Of a stretch of DNA of 15,974 bases, positions 1 through 9,497 are shown one piece after another. Numbering within the stretch: the stretch's first letter is position 1; every line of letters begins with the position of its first letter. Made by a program: the position numbers and the translations under genes. Origin of the DNA: Tulasnella sp. 424 (taxonomy: Eukaryota > Basidiomycota > Agaricomycetes > Cantharellales > Tulasnellaceae). The notes under the pieces were generated by a model, which saw only the letters and a list, made by a program, of their open reading frames with translations, was not told the origin of the DNA and did no database searches. The stretch lies in NCBI GenBank assembly GCA_019633425.1, contig WSUB01000373.1, positions 1 through 15,974 of the forward strand. The letters are read 5' to 3'.

Positions 1-1198
1 AAGTCTCCGTGCCAGCCATAACCAGTAGGGTCGGAGTTGCTCCAGACGAAAGGCCAGGGCTTGCCCACCCAGCGGCTTCTGAAGGACGAAAGGTCCCAAG
101 TAACTTCGTAGAATAGCTGAAAGAGTTTGAGATAGTAAGGTAATGTGTTTTAGGGCGCCATGAAGGATTATAACAGACCTTCATGAGGGGCACCGGGTGA
201 GTCGATGGGCAATCACCGTTGTCGAGCATAGAGAGATAAGCTGTGTGAGACTTGTGATCGGGGCTGTCGAGGTTCACGCCATCCCAGCAGGCGGGCCTGA
301 AAAGGTTCGAGGATGTGAGCATATGTGGCACGGCAGGAGGGTGGTGGAAATCGGCATTCACATGTGAAGACGGGCCTGAAGGATGAGTTCGGTATCAGCA
401 CCCGTGCAATGTGTGGTAATAATTCACTTGGAACTCACGTTGAGGCCAGCCTCGCAATCGGTCGTAGGGAATCCTGCGCGGGAACGCACGCTTCAATCCA
501 ACTATTCCACACCGGTAAATTCTGGGCTATGCTTACCGTAGAAATCGTAACCTGTATTGCCAGTGCCGTATCGCAAGCAGGAACTCTTGATTGCGCGTTC
601 AGCCAACTCGGCCTGAGTTCCCAAACCCTCGGTATATAGCTTGCTCCGCTTCGTAGGGTCACCGGTGATCATGCGGAAGCCGGGAGGGAAGGCCTTCAGA
701 CCTTTGCCTCCATTCGAGACGTCTGCGGATCCGCGGTTCTGATAGTAGACAAGGAGGCCGCCATTGGGAACTTTCTCGAATTGACCCGTGGTAGGGTCTT
801 TGAAGTATAGGGTGGGAGTCCAGTAGTTACTGAGATCTTGAGTGACTGCGCAAGAGGTGCAAGTAGATGTGCGGGCAGAATTGTATGTCCTTCAAGGGCA
901 AATTTAGTCAGACCTATATTGCTAGGGAGTATCTGGACGCATGGACTGACAAGTTCATAGAGATGGCGTTACCTCCATGAAGACTGTGCAAGTGCTGGCT
1001 GACCTTCCCTGGAGAGATAATAGGGTCGATTCGCTCTTGGACCAGAGGCTGAGCGCAGGGGAGACTAGAGATATTTTTTCAGTCAACGCTACACTGAACG
1101 ACTTCAAGAACAAAAGAAGCGTACCGGAACCATGCGTTGGCGACCTCGACGCTTGCGAGAGATGCAAGGATGGCTGCGAAAGAAGGTTTGAGGAACAT
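1..1198 (-). CDS. Secreted DUF1996 protein, copy A (partial, 3' end outside window)
   Basis: This is a secreted fungal protein of the DUF1996 family, whose biochemical function is not established. Seven exons are in the window on the minus strand: 1198-1125, 1064-951, 889-537, 473-439, 375-362, 296-179 and 116-1. The introns are 60-65 nt with GT...AG ends. Exon lengths 74, 114, 353, 35, 14, 118 and 116 equal those of copies B and C. About 274 residues are encoded; by comparison with B and C some 86 C-terminal residues in four exons lie beyond position 1. Residues 1-22 form a signal peptide ending AlaAsnAla. The family signature follows: IDPIISPG, then SQHLHSLHGGN, then CTSC. Later come PACWDGVNLDSPDHKSH and the WSNSDPTGYGWHGD block. 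The start is the Met aligned with the starts of B and C. No frame damage is visible, so it looks functional. Confidence 0.92.
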
Positions 1199-1293
1199 TC
1201 TGGAGACGAAGAGTGTTTGTTGAAGGCAAGCTGGTAGAGCGATATGAGATTGCTACTGTTGCTGAAGATTCAAGCCAAGACGCCAAGCGGCTC

Positions 1294-1301
1294 TTTTTAT
1301 A
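1294..1301 (-). promoter_or_regulatory. TATA box of DUF1996 copy A
   Basis: TATAAAAA on the minus strand, about 96 nt upstream of the copy A start codon. Copies B and C carry TATAAAAG at 90 nt upstream of theirs. Confidence 0.7.
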
Positions 1302-1556
1302 TGGTTAGGAACCTCATCTCAGAGCCAGTTCTGCTTGGCCCGGCGAGAAGCGATGTGGCGCCCGGCGCGGCAAAAGCACCACTTTGAGACTTGGGGGTAA
1401 ATTAGATTGAAGCGACGGGAAAACATTCTGCAAGGTGAGCTTTCCTTGAGCATCCAACTTCATATGGAGCAATGGATCAGCTGTTCTCCTTTCGGATTGA
1501 TGGAAGCTTTGCGTCTGCTTGTTTCGAATCGTCGCAGGCGTGGAAATACAGCTCCT

Positions 1557-1570
1557 TTTCTGCCGACGGG
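1557..1570 (-). promoter_or_regulatory. Conserved 14-bp promoter box of DUF1996 copy A
   Basis: Reads CCCGTCGGCAGAAA on the minus strand, about 359 bp upstream of the copy A ATG. Copies B and C have CCCGTCGGCTGAAA at about 370 bp. Flanking sequence is more diverged, so the box may be a transcription-factor site; that role is inferred. Confidence 0.45.
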
Positions 1571-1850
1571 TCAATGAGCAAGGGGTTATTCCAGAATTCT
1601 TGCCGAAGACGCACAAGTCGGGGAGGGAGCCAATTGGGTGAGATGGGAAGTTTCGTAGAACTTTGCTTGGCATTGTTGATAGGGGTCTTTCTCGGAACTA
1701 CCAATCGGAAGCGGTCAGCCGAACCGGGAACAGCTTAGGGAGAAGCCTTGCTACTTGCCTTCTGCCAATTTTCCCAACACGTCAGAAGTCTCGATGGTCC
1801 TGGCTTCTCTCGGAGGCACAAATGCCAAGCTTTTGGCGAAAGATTGTTCC

Positions 1851-2749
1851 CCCGACCACCTGACAATTCGGGATATCTGGAAGAAGTTATTGGTCACTGA
1901 CATGGTTGGCCGTGAAGAGATAAGTTGGACTAAATATAGACTGGGTTTTTGCTGAATATCGACAAATGGCAGGGTAAGTACGTTTGATATTAATCGACGA
2001 ACTGGATTTCCCGATAGGCGTTCGATACCTCGATTCAGGGCGCGCTGAAGCCAGCGCATCAGCCTCAGGTTCCTCTGGCAGCCGGACGCCAAGTATTTGT
2101 CCCACCTTGATGTTGAGTCTTTACCTTGCGTCTTCCTTGCTCTTCCGTCGCAAAGCGCGCCACGTTCGGGGGCAACTCTCACTATAGTCACTGCGTGATC
2201 ACTTGTCGGTAGCTCGACCGAGTTGAGCTTTTGTTGTTTATTTAGATGGTTCCGGTAGATCCAAAGGTAAATTACTTCAACTAGCTGTGGCTTAGTTGTT
2301 GGCATTATTTTACGCGTGCCCTTGGTCATCTCTCCCTCCGTTTGTGGGGATGAGCCCCGAGTTCCCGACGGCGCTGTATTGGTTTTCGCCTTTATAAAGC
2401 GTCTGGTCCTGACCTGACTGGAAGTAAAGATTAATACGTGAAATCCGATGGTATGGGGCGCGTCAAGAGACGGAATGGACGCTGTCGTTTGGAAGAGGCC
2501 CAACGGCCCTTCAAACCCCCTTAGACTCGCATGACATCAAATCAGAACCACTCAAAGATCCGTATCAAACGTTCTTGTGATATGCAAGTGGGTTTAGAGC
2601 GATGGGAGGGTGTCAGCGTAGCGCAACCACCGATCTTACTTTGGGCTGCTGATGTAATCTACGCGTGACGCCATATAAAAAGAGGGATGTTTTCCTGCTT
2701 TTCCCTCAACCCACCGACCTCAACCACCAACCTCAACCACCCCATCGAG
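1851..2749. other. Intergenic region, no recognised gene
   Basis: No domain or gene structure was recognised. The minus strand has an uninterrupted frame of 250 codons at 2503-1751 that resembles no known family and runs into the homologous promoter DNA of copy A; it is probably fortuitous. At 2674-2681 there is a TATAAAAA followed by a CT-rich stretch with repeated CCTCAACCACC words (2700-2745) and an ATG at 2750. This looks like a promoter, but the frame after the ATG closes after 18 codons. Confidence 0.4.
2674..2681 (+). promoter_or_regulatory. Possible TATA box of an unidentified transcript
   Basis: TATAAAAA followed about 20-70 nt downstream by a pyrimidine-rich, leader-like tract and an ATG at 2750, in a context starting ATGGGCCATTCTTCTG then GTAAGC, which resembles a first exon with a 5' splice site. 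No convincing downstream exon was found, so the transcript is speculative. Confidence 0.25.
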
Positions 2750-2890
2750 ATGGGCCATTCTTCTGGTAAGCGACACCTCGTTGACCACATACCGACTAGG
2801 TGTTGATGCCACGATTGGTGTCCGACAGCGAGAGGGGTGGTTTGGAACGCGCGTAGCGAGGTACGTGTCCGATGATTTCTAGTCGGTTCT

Positions 2891-3328
2891 GGTGGTAACG
2901 CGGCGAAGTTCGGTTGGTAGACGTGGAGTTGGAGAACGCAGCGACTTCTGGGTGGTCGGAAGTGGAATGGCTGGGCAGCCAGTGGGCTTGGGTGGGGTCG
3001 AGGGTAAGCGGTGCCATCTCCTGTCACTTGGTCTTCGTTGAAGCTGACGACCATGTTCATAGGCCCATTCGAGCGATTTGATCTTTCCCTCGTAAGCTAC
3101 GGCATGCGGAACGTGGTTCGTCGGGGTGGTGGGGGAGACCGCGCATGCTTTACTGCTTCCAACGAATCCCGTCGATTGACGGGTGTGTCGAGGCCCCCGC
3201 TCGGTGCTCGATAATATCCTCTTCTTCGTGTGGCGGTTTGCTGGCCAATGGATCCGCCGGCACGCCACGGGCAGCTTGACGCCCTGGCGCAACGCAGGGG
3301 TCCTGTCTTGCCTTTTTGGTCAGTCCAG
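2891..3328. repeat. 438-bp tandem repeat, unit 1
   Basis: Nearly identical by eye to the following unit at an offset of exactly 438 bp; for example the block starting at 3011 recurs at 3449. The unit is G+C rich and holds several overlapping frames on both strands. The units differ in whether frames stay open, and no domain is recognised. No terminal inverted repeat or target-site duplication was seen. It is treated as non-coding or of unknown nature. Confidence 0.85.
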
Positions 3329-3766
3329 GTGGTGATACGGCGAAGTTCGGCTGGTAGACGTGGGGTTGGGCGAGCGCGGCGACTTCTAGGTAGTCGGGAG
3401 TGGAATGGCTGGGCAGCCAGTGGGCTTGGGTGGGGTCGAGGGTGAGCGGTGCCATCTCCTGTCACTTGGTCTTCGTTGAAGCTGACGACCATGTTCATAG
3501 GCCCACTCAAGCGTTTTGATCTTCCCCTCGTAAGCTACGACATGCGGAACGTGGTTCATCGGGGTGGTGGGGGAGACCGCGCATGTTTTACTGCTTCCAA
3601 CGAATCCCGTCGATCGACGGGTGTATCGAGGCCCCCGCTCGGTGCTCGATAATATCCTCTTCTTCGTGTGGCGTTTTGCTGGCCAATGGATTTGCCAGCA
3701 CGTCACGGGCTGCTTGATGCTCTGGCGCTACGCAGAGATCTTGTCTTGCCTTTTCGGACGCTGTGG
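3329..3766. repeat. 438-bp tandem repeat, unit 2
   Basis: Direct copy of unit 1 with scattered single-base changes, abutting it head to tail. High identity points to a recent duplication or ongoing homogenisation of these two units. Confidence 0.85.
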
Positions 3767-3960
3767 CGGCAAAGTGTCGATTGGTAGACCTGAGCGCGGT
3801 GACTTTGGGGAGTCGGCGAGCGGAATGTCTGGGCAGGCAACGGGTGAGCGGCAACCTGGACTTCGTTTATGCTGACGACCGTGTTTATAGGACCATTCGA
3901 GCTATGTATTGGGTTCTTGGTATGCGGAACGTGGTTTGGGCAGATGGTGGGATCGGCTCG
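3767..3960. repeat. 438-bp tandem repeat, decayed and truncated unit 3
   Basis: The head of the repeat is recognisable here. Matches include the tract after the GGTAGAC word, GCTGACGACC near 3872 and GCGGAACGTGGTT near 3923. It has many substitutions and an internal deletion of roughly 30 bp relative to unit 2. Homology fades around 3960, after about 200 bp, so the unit is a partial and older copy. Confidence 0.7.
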
Positions 3961-4574
3961 TAGTCGCACATGTAACTGGGAAGCGATACCAGGCCCAGTG
4001 TTCCTTGGCGGCACTTGTAAATGATGCGAGTAATTACGAGTCAAGACTATATATAACATCCTACGTACATCGAATTTGAGAGGGTGCGAGAAACGGACGC
4101 GGCCGAAGTATTCTGCTTATCTCCGTACGAGGACTTTGTGCCTGGAGTCCCTGATGCGCAGCGGCGCTCCTGCAATGAGAGCAGTGATGTGGTAGTAGTG
4201 TCATGAGGGCGGTAAAATGCAGGCGCCGTGTTTAATCCAATTTTGTTCCATTTGAAGGGGACGTCTTGTTCGGGATCTTGACGGGGAAATGTACCCTCCG
4301 AAGAGACCGCCGTCGATGACACGCGACGTGACCCCAAGCCACCCGACCATGGTCTGCGCGCTCAACTCAATGGTCGAATAAAGACGCAAAAGGACCGAAT
4401 GGGATCCGAAAAAATAACATATGGTTGCCGGTTAGACTTGCCAACCATCGTAACGTCGGGATTCTCCAGGAGTGACCACGCTTGGTCGGTCGGACGACCA
4501 CACGCGTATTCTCGGATACAACCCAATTCTCTTCGCTTCGCCCAATCCTCCGACGTGGCTCAGAGGTTACAGGG
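3961..4574. other. Intergenic region upstream of the cyclotransferase-like gene
   Basis: No recognised gene, RNA or repeat. It includes the presumed promoter of the plus-strand gene starting at 4575; no clear TATA box was found close to that start. Confidence 0.5.
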
Positions 4575-6708
4575 ATGCTGTCCACTCCCTACATATACCT
4601 TGAAGACACGAACCGGTGAGGGGCCTAACCGACTCTCTTCCCCTCCCACCCTGCAGGCCGTGCCCCTCGCTCCTCGCTGTGAATGCCCTGATGGAGGGAC
4701 CGAAAAGGGCGCATCGGCACCTCCGCCGGAAAGCGTCTATCAAGGATCTAAAAACGGCAGCAGTCATGTGGGAAAGTGAGTTCTATCTCTCATCAACGTT
4801 AATCGTATACGCGTATCAGCTCGTTGTCCTTTGTGTGCTGTGTAGTGGGCACGTTGCTGCTTACGTCGGCTGTTCTCCCTTTATGCTGTGCCCCCTCATG
4901 ATCATCGCCCCTCTAACTCCCTCCCTGTTTATGTCTTCTAGATCTCTACACTGGGCCGGAACCCACCGCAGCCGGAGGCCACCGACGAGAATCTCCCACC
5001 CATTGCCACCCTATGTCCCAGTCGCAGGCGACGGATATCACCGGTTCCTCACTTCGCTCTTATACTACCACCACCAACACTAGATTTTCCGCCGTAACCC
5101 TTTCAACCCCATCAAAGACAACAATGGACCCCATTCTACCGTTATCGATAGTCAAGAGAAAGAAAGTCGGGATGCACCACAAGGGGAAAGCGCCGACTAC
5201 CGCTCAACAAGCGCCTCTTGAAGTCGTACAAGAGGAGCCGGAACCACCAAGTAGCGCTTCAAGCACCTACTCTTTCGACCTCTCCCATTCTTTCTCCTCT
5301 CCTCGCTCCTCCTACGACTCCAAGGGCTCCGTCCGCACGGCCGCTACGTCTCCAACGCCATCCTTCACGGCATTCGACAACCCATCCACCGAGAATCCAG
5401 AAACAACTACTGCAGCAGGCAAGGAAGAGAAGCCAACCAAGATGCCTTGCGGCACTTCATTTCTTCATATGGGCCCTCCAACGCCTATCTCCACTAGTCC
5501 TGTCCCTCCATCGTCTCCCAAACCAGGTAAGCAAGCCGACGCCTCGTTGCCTTGTCGAACAATCCTTGTTGACCCCCTTGCCCCTCTTGTCCCTACTAGT
5601 ACGACCACCACGGAACCCACTTCGACAACAACGCAAGCCAGTACCCACCGCACCACTTCCACCAACTCCCAATGACTCTCTCGCAAGCCACCCGAATAGT
5701 TTCCCTCGCCTCCGTCCCCCAAAAGTGGTGCCACAGCCAGTAATAATTCAAACTCCGCCACTCCAAGTATTACGTCCACAACAATCACAACCGCAACTTT
5801 CTGTTCCCCGACCGGCGACAGCGCCGCACCAATCATCATCATCATCATCCTCAGCATCATGTTACGACCCTTCACGAAATACGTCAACGACTTCTCTCAG
5901 CTCGACCCGAACAGCGCAGACGACGAGCAACGTCGCGCTCACTCAGTTTGAGAAGCGCGCCGCGCGGCAAGTGCTGACGTCACGTGGACGCAGCACCCTC
6001 AGGAGCGAGACTTCTGGTGAGCGACTTTCGCTCCATGAACCCTATCCAAACTCCTAAACCGTTTACTGACGACGTTTGCTCTCCTCTCCTCCCTAACAAT
6101 TAGATGCTCCACCCGTGTTCGTTTACGCGTTCCTGTCAGACTCGATCATCCTCTCCCTCCTATTCACACGTGACCTGCAAAAGGACGTCCAGAAGCAACC
6201 TGCACGAATCGTCTCGGGCTACGAAATGTCCATCCTCGAAGGCGGACGTTCCAACTATCCTTTGCTCTTCCCTTCTTCTTCTTCTTCCGAGTCCCAGGAA
6301 CAACAGCCCGCTGTAGAAGGCTTCCTCATCTACAACCTCTCGTCTTCCGACCGCCGTAAAATCCAAGACTTCCCATTCCACCCACACTGGCGCCGCGCTT
6401 CCACTCCTGAAACCACCACGCCTCTCTTTGAAATGATCCAAGTCGAGGTTGACGATGGAACTGGCAAGCTTGTGAAAGCCACGACCATCGCGTGGAGGAA
6501 GGACGTCGCCAAGGTGACGGGTCTCAAGCTCATCCCGAAAGCATGGGACGTCGAGAAAGGTCGCAAGGCGTGCGTCACGGCATACTTGTCGGTGTATTGC
6601 TCTCCCGCGAAGAGCGCTGAGAGGCTGAAGAAGACGGCCCAGAAGAAGCAAGTCCGAGCAAAGGACGATACCACCGTCGCTCTACGGAACGTCAAGAGCA
6701 TCGACTAG
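4575..6708 (+). CDS. Gamma-glutamylcyclotransferase/AIG2-like protein with long disordered N-terminus
   Basis: Five exons give 588 codons: 4575-4615, 4657-4775, 4942-5526, 5600-6016 and 6104-6708. All introns are GT...AG and phases agree throughout. Residues 1 to about 385 are rich in Ser, Thr, Pro and Gln, with a Ser run encoded by TCA repeats near 5830, and look disordered. The folded part is residues 390-588. It begins PPVFVYAFLSDS, followed by PARIVSGYEM, YPLLFP, VEGFLIYNL and PLFEMIQVEV. This order matches the AIG2/gamma-glutamylcyclotransferase fold. The usual YGSN/YGTL loop reads YAFL, while Glu497 in FEMIQVEV lies where the family's catalytic Glu is expected. Activity is therefore uncertain. 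The C-terminus is Lys-rich. The first 41-nt intron and the start codon are the weakest parts; Met codons at 4691, 5013 or 5124 are alternatives. The gene is convergent with the phosphotransferase gene. Confidence 0.75.
5829..5850 (+). repeat. TCA trinucleotide repeat inside coding sequence
   Basis: About six ATC/TCA repeats within exon 4 of the cyclotransferase-like gene, translated as a serine run in the disordered part. Such runs often vary in length between strains. Confidence 0.8.
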
Positions 6709-7031
6709 TGTTCGCAGTTTCAGTAATATTCCTAGTCTATACCCCCTCGGTCTGCATTATATAACCCCGGAGCATTGGTAGGTAGGTAACGTAATATCGT
6801 AATGTATATATGTACGATGTATTATTTGCCTTGTACCGTTACAAAAGCACACATTCACTTTTTTTTTTCCTTTTCGTTCGTTCGACATAAGTAATAAATT
6901 CGTGCAAGAAAAGACGATGGTTGGAAGCTTCAGCGTGTACAAAGCGTATATATTAATCAGGTCGTTCTACTGTAAGTAGTACGTATAAATCTATAAATCA
7001 GGACTACCCCTCAACTCAATTAACCGGGTCT
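6709..7031. other. Convergent 3' intergenic region
   Basis: A/T-rich spacer of 323 bp between the two convergent genes. It contains a T-run near 6860, TTCG repeats near 6873-6884 and AATAAA near 6893. It presumably holds both 3' untranslated regions and polyadenylation signals; no gene is seen. Confidence 0.6.
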
Positions 7032-8964
7032 TCACGCCCTCTTGCTATCCAACTCCTGACTCGTAATCCAATCCCCGGTAACGGGATCGCGCTTCCTCAC
7101 GGTGAAACACGCGATACCCAAGAAGTTTGTGATATCCTGAATCACGAGCGTGCAGAACCGAGCGTAGGCTCCCAACGAATATGCGATGGACACGCCCATG
7201 AAGATTGCACATGCCTTGGGGGATCGTTGGATAAGAGGTTGGCTGAATTTGGGAGAGGGCTTATCAGTGACGCCTTTTCAAAGGCGCGTCGAGAGCCACC
7301 CACCTTCCGAATAGGAACCCGGCGTTCGCATCAATGGCCGCGACTGAGACCAACACCCAACTCCAATCCCAGTAAGGGAACTTCTGGTGCGTGACATGCG
7401 CGAGGATCATTCGGCCGACCTAACAAAGGGCAATTCCTCTCAGTCAGCTTTGAGGTTTCTCAAAGGGAAAAGGGACTGTGAAGAGAAAGCCCGACCTGAT
7501 GAGCGAACTCGAATCCCCAGAACAGCAAGAACGGCAAGAACAAGTCGGAGCGCAGGATGTAGGCTTGATGTGGCTTTCCGGAAAGTGGGCCGGATCCAGA
7601 GAGCCAAGCAACGTGGAAACCGGTGGTGATGAGGAAAGGAAGGAAGCGGCCGATTGGTGAGAGGACGTATTTCTTCTGGGCCTTGCGAGCACGGTAGACG
7701 TTTCGGTACCTAAGTCGCACGTATCGAGTTAGGAACCTCAAGCTCAGCATTGCTGGACGGAAACTTACGACAAGACGATGTTGAACGTAGCCTGGACTGC
7801 TCCGAAGATAAAGAACGCGTCGTTCAACCCAGGGTTACCAATATGGTAAAGGAGTTCGGGGTAGTATCGGGCGATTAGGCGGTCCAAATGCGTTATAGCG
7901 AGGAATTTCTTATCCCAGAACGAAGTGCCTATGTATTCGCCAACCGTCATCAGCTCCACGCAAATCCGCAGCAACACAACGTCTACGAGAAATATAGGAC
8001 AACGTACCGTAGATCCCAGTTACAGTGTACATGACGCAGAGCAGAATGATACCTTCAACAGGTCCGTTGAAGATGCCCAGGTAAAGTGTTCCTATGTGTG
8101 TTCGCCGAGTTAGGGGTGTTATGATTGGCTCGGAAAAGGCTTCATACCGGTGTGGAATTCCTCCCAGGTGCTGAGGTAAAAGTTGGCGAGAGCGGCTATT
8201 TCCGCGGCCACCGTCCACCACGATCTGCCAACATTGAGGGCACGGCACGAGAGGATGCATTCGAACTAAGAGGATGAGGCTCAATTCGCCATTCGAATAT
8301 CTCAGCATCCTTCGCCTACCGTGGTATTGAGAGAGTCGCAGCCTGAGAGACCATAGGTTAGCTCAAAATGCACATTACACACTCAAAACGACATACCATG
8401 GTCGAACATCTGGCCAAGGGGGCCGGCCATACCCGTCCTTCTGGCCTGCTTACTAAGCATCCCAGATGCGCCCTCAGCGACAACTCCCTCGCAGATAACG
8501 CAGTCGACGTACCCATCGATAGCATCGAAAGCCTGATACCAGAACAGTCCGAGGCCCCAGGTAAAGTAGACCCACTTCGGTGGACCTGTTGCACCGTCTC
8601 TTTCTGTGAGGTATTGTGGGTCATAATAAAATAATGTGGACAGGTTGAAGACGACAAGCCCGAGACCGAGAGCCGTGATCTAACAAGGCAGCCCGGTAGC
8701 AAAAATGTCAAGTACCGGATCAGCTTAGATACACGGAACGTCGTCAGAGGGAGAGCTCACGGTGTTGGGTGCGATCCATGTCGGCCACAGCGTGACGAAC
8801 CACGTCCAGAAGGGGTTGAGAACGTATTTGCTGAGGATAGACCTGCGGGAAAGCGTTTAGACGATTACTCCATTTACGCGATTCTATTTCTCATACTTGT
8901 CAACGCCTGAGTACTTGTATTTCCTCAGGTTCTCCAGCTTCTCGTCCGCGATGAAGTTACCCAT
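7032..8964 (-). CDS. CPT1: CDP-choline/CDP-ethanolamine phosphotransferase (CPT1/EPT1 type)
   Basis: This integral membrane enzyme of the ER/Golgi transfers phosphocholine or phosphoethanolamine from the CDP-alcohol to diacylglycerol, the last step of the Kennedy pathway. Eleven minus-strand exons give 432 codons: 8964-8897, 8842-8761, 8679-8513, 8452-8397, 8342-8320, 8265-8148, 8091-8008, 7928-7769, 7709-7496, 7419-7304 and 7242-7032. All introns are GT...AG, 54-82 nt, with consistent phases. The CDP-alcohol phosphotransferase signature D-G-x2-A-R-x8-G-x3-D-x3-D is perfect: Asp105, Gly106, Ala109, Arg110, Gly119, Asp123, Asp127. The N-terminus MGNFIADEKLENLRKYKYSG and the segments ILSKYVLNPFW and LFYYDP are typical of yeast Cpt1/Ept1, which are slightly shorter (about 390 residues). 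Hydrophobic helices are visible, for instance around residues 51-68 and 86-104. The sequence alone does not decide choline against ethanolamine preference, so the symbol is by family. Introns 3, 4 and 5 cut in or near the active-site region. Confidence 0.95.
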
Positions 8965-9497
8965 GTTACGGCGTCGGGCGTATGGTACGAACGAAAATTC
9001 ACGTCCTCAGTCGGAGATGAAAACCAAATATGGAAAGTTGGTGAAGTTGGTATCTGAAGAGCGGGTATATCGTCAGAGTCGTTTAAGGGGAGGAACTGGG
9101 GGCGTCGTCGTTCGTAGTCGTCGTCGTCGTAGGTGGTGCTAATGGGAATGGAAAAAGAGGAGCAACCCTCTTAGTGCAAATCGAAATGACGGACTTCGCG
9201 TCATACGAACGTGCGTTCCCACAGTCCTCACGTGCGTTTGCCCTGTCATGCATGTTGGCTCCTCTTTGCTCCATGGAAAGTGCCTTCAACGTCGTCTGGC
9301 ACGTCCACCGTGTCCTTTCGATTTTGATGGCAAGGAGCGGTGGGAGTATAGTAGCTAGGTTCGAGGTCCGATCCAGTCGTGCAGTCGAACCGTTTGCCAA
9401 GACCACAAATTGCCGACCTCGGCACGACACGTCCCCTCCTCCTATGAGGCGGCCCTCTTCCAGAAGCATGCTTGAACTCTTCTGACCACGGTCGCAA
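8965..9497. other. Promoter/5' region of the phosphotransferase gene
   Basis: No recognised gene. The part next to 8964 must hold the 5' untranslated region and promoter of the minus-strand phosphotransferase gene. A frame of 103 codons on the plus strand (9174-9485) has no recognisable features. The left boundary of the large tandem duplication falls at about 9498. Confidence 0.5.
9102..9130. repeat. CGT/TCG-rich microsatellite
   Basis: An imperfect run of CGT triplets upstream of the phosphotransferase gene, probably in its promoter or leader. Confidence 0.7.

Larger units (their letters stand above)
1199..1850 (-). repeat. Upstream region of copy A, homologous (inverted) to the B and C promoters
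   Basis: The minus strand shows blocks in the same order as upstream of copies B and C: a TTCGCCA...AGCTTG block near 1838, the box at 1557-1570, a TCGCTTCAAT block followed by TTTTGCCGCG near 1400, then the TATA box. The homology is weaker than between B and C but collinear. The promoter therefore appears to have been duplicated with the gene. Short open frames here, such as a 119-codon one on the minus strand at 1314-1673, are probably not coding. Confidence 0.55.

Noticed and set aside
1314..1673. 119-codon minus-strand frame upstream of copy A
   Set aside because: The region aligns with the promoters of copies B and C, where the frame is not kept.
3097..3510. 137-codon minus-strand frame in the 438-bp repeats, with a shared MVVSFNEDQV peptide in neighbouring units
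   Set aside because: The similarity simply reflects the DNA repeat. The frames diverge and stop differently in each unit and show no domain.
4399..4779. 126-codon plus-strand frame overlapping the start of the cyclotransferase-like gene
   Set aside because: It is out of phase with exons 1-2 and cannot be joined to the downstream coding frame. The spliced start at 4575 gives a continuous product.
9358..9374. Sequence resembling a tRNA B box (GGTTCGAGGTCC)
   Set aside because: It has an extra base relative to the B box, and no A box or cloverleaf arms could be placed around it.
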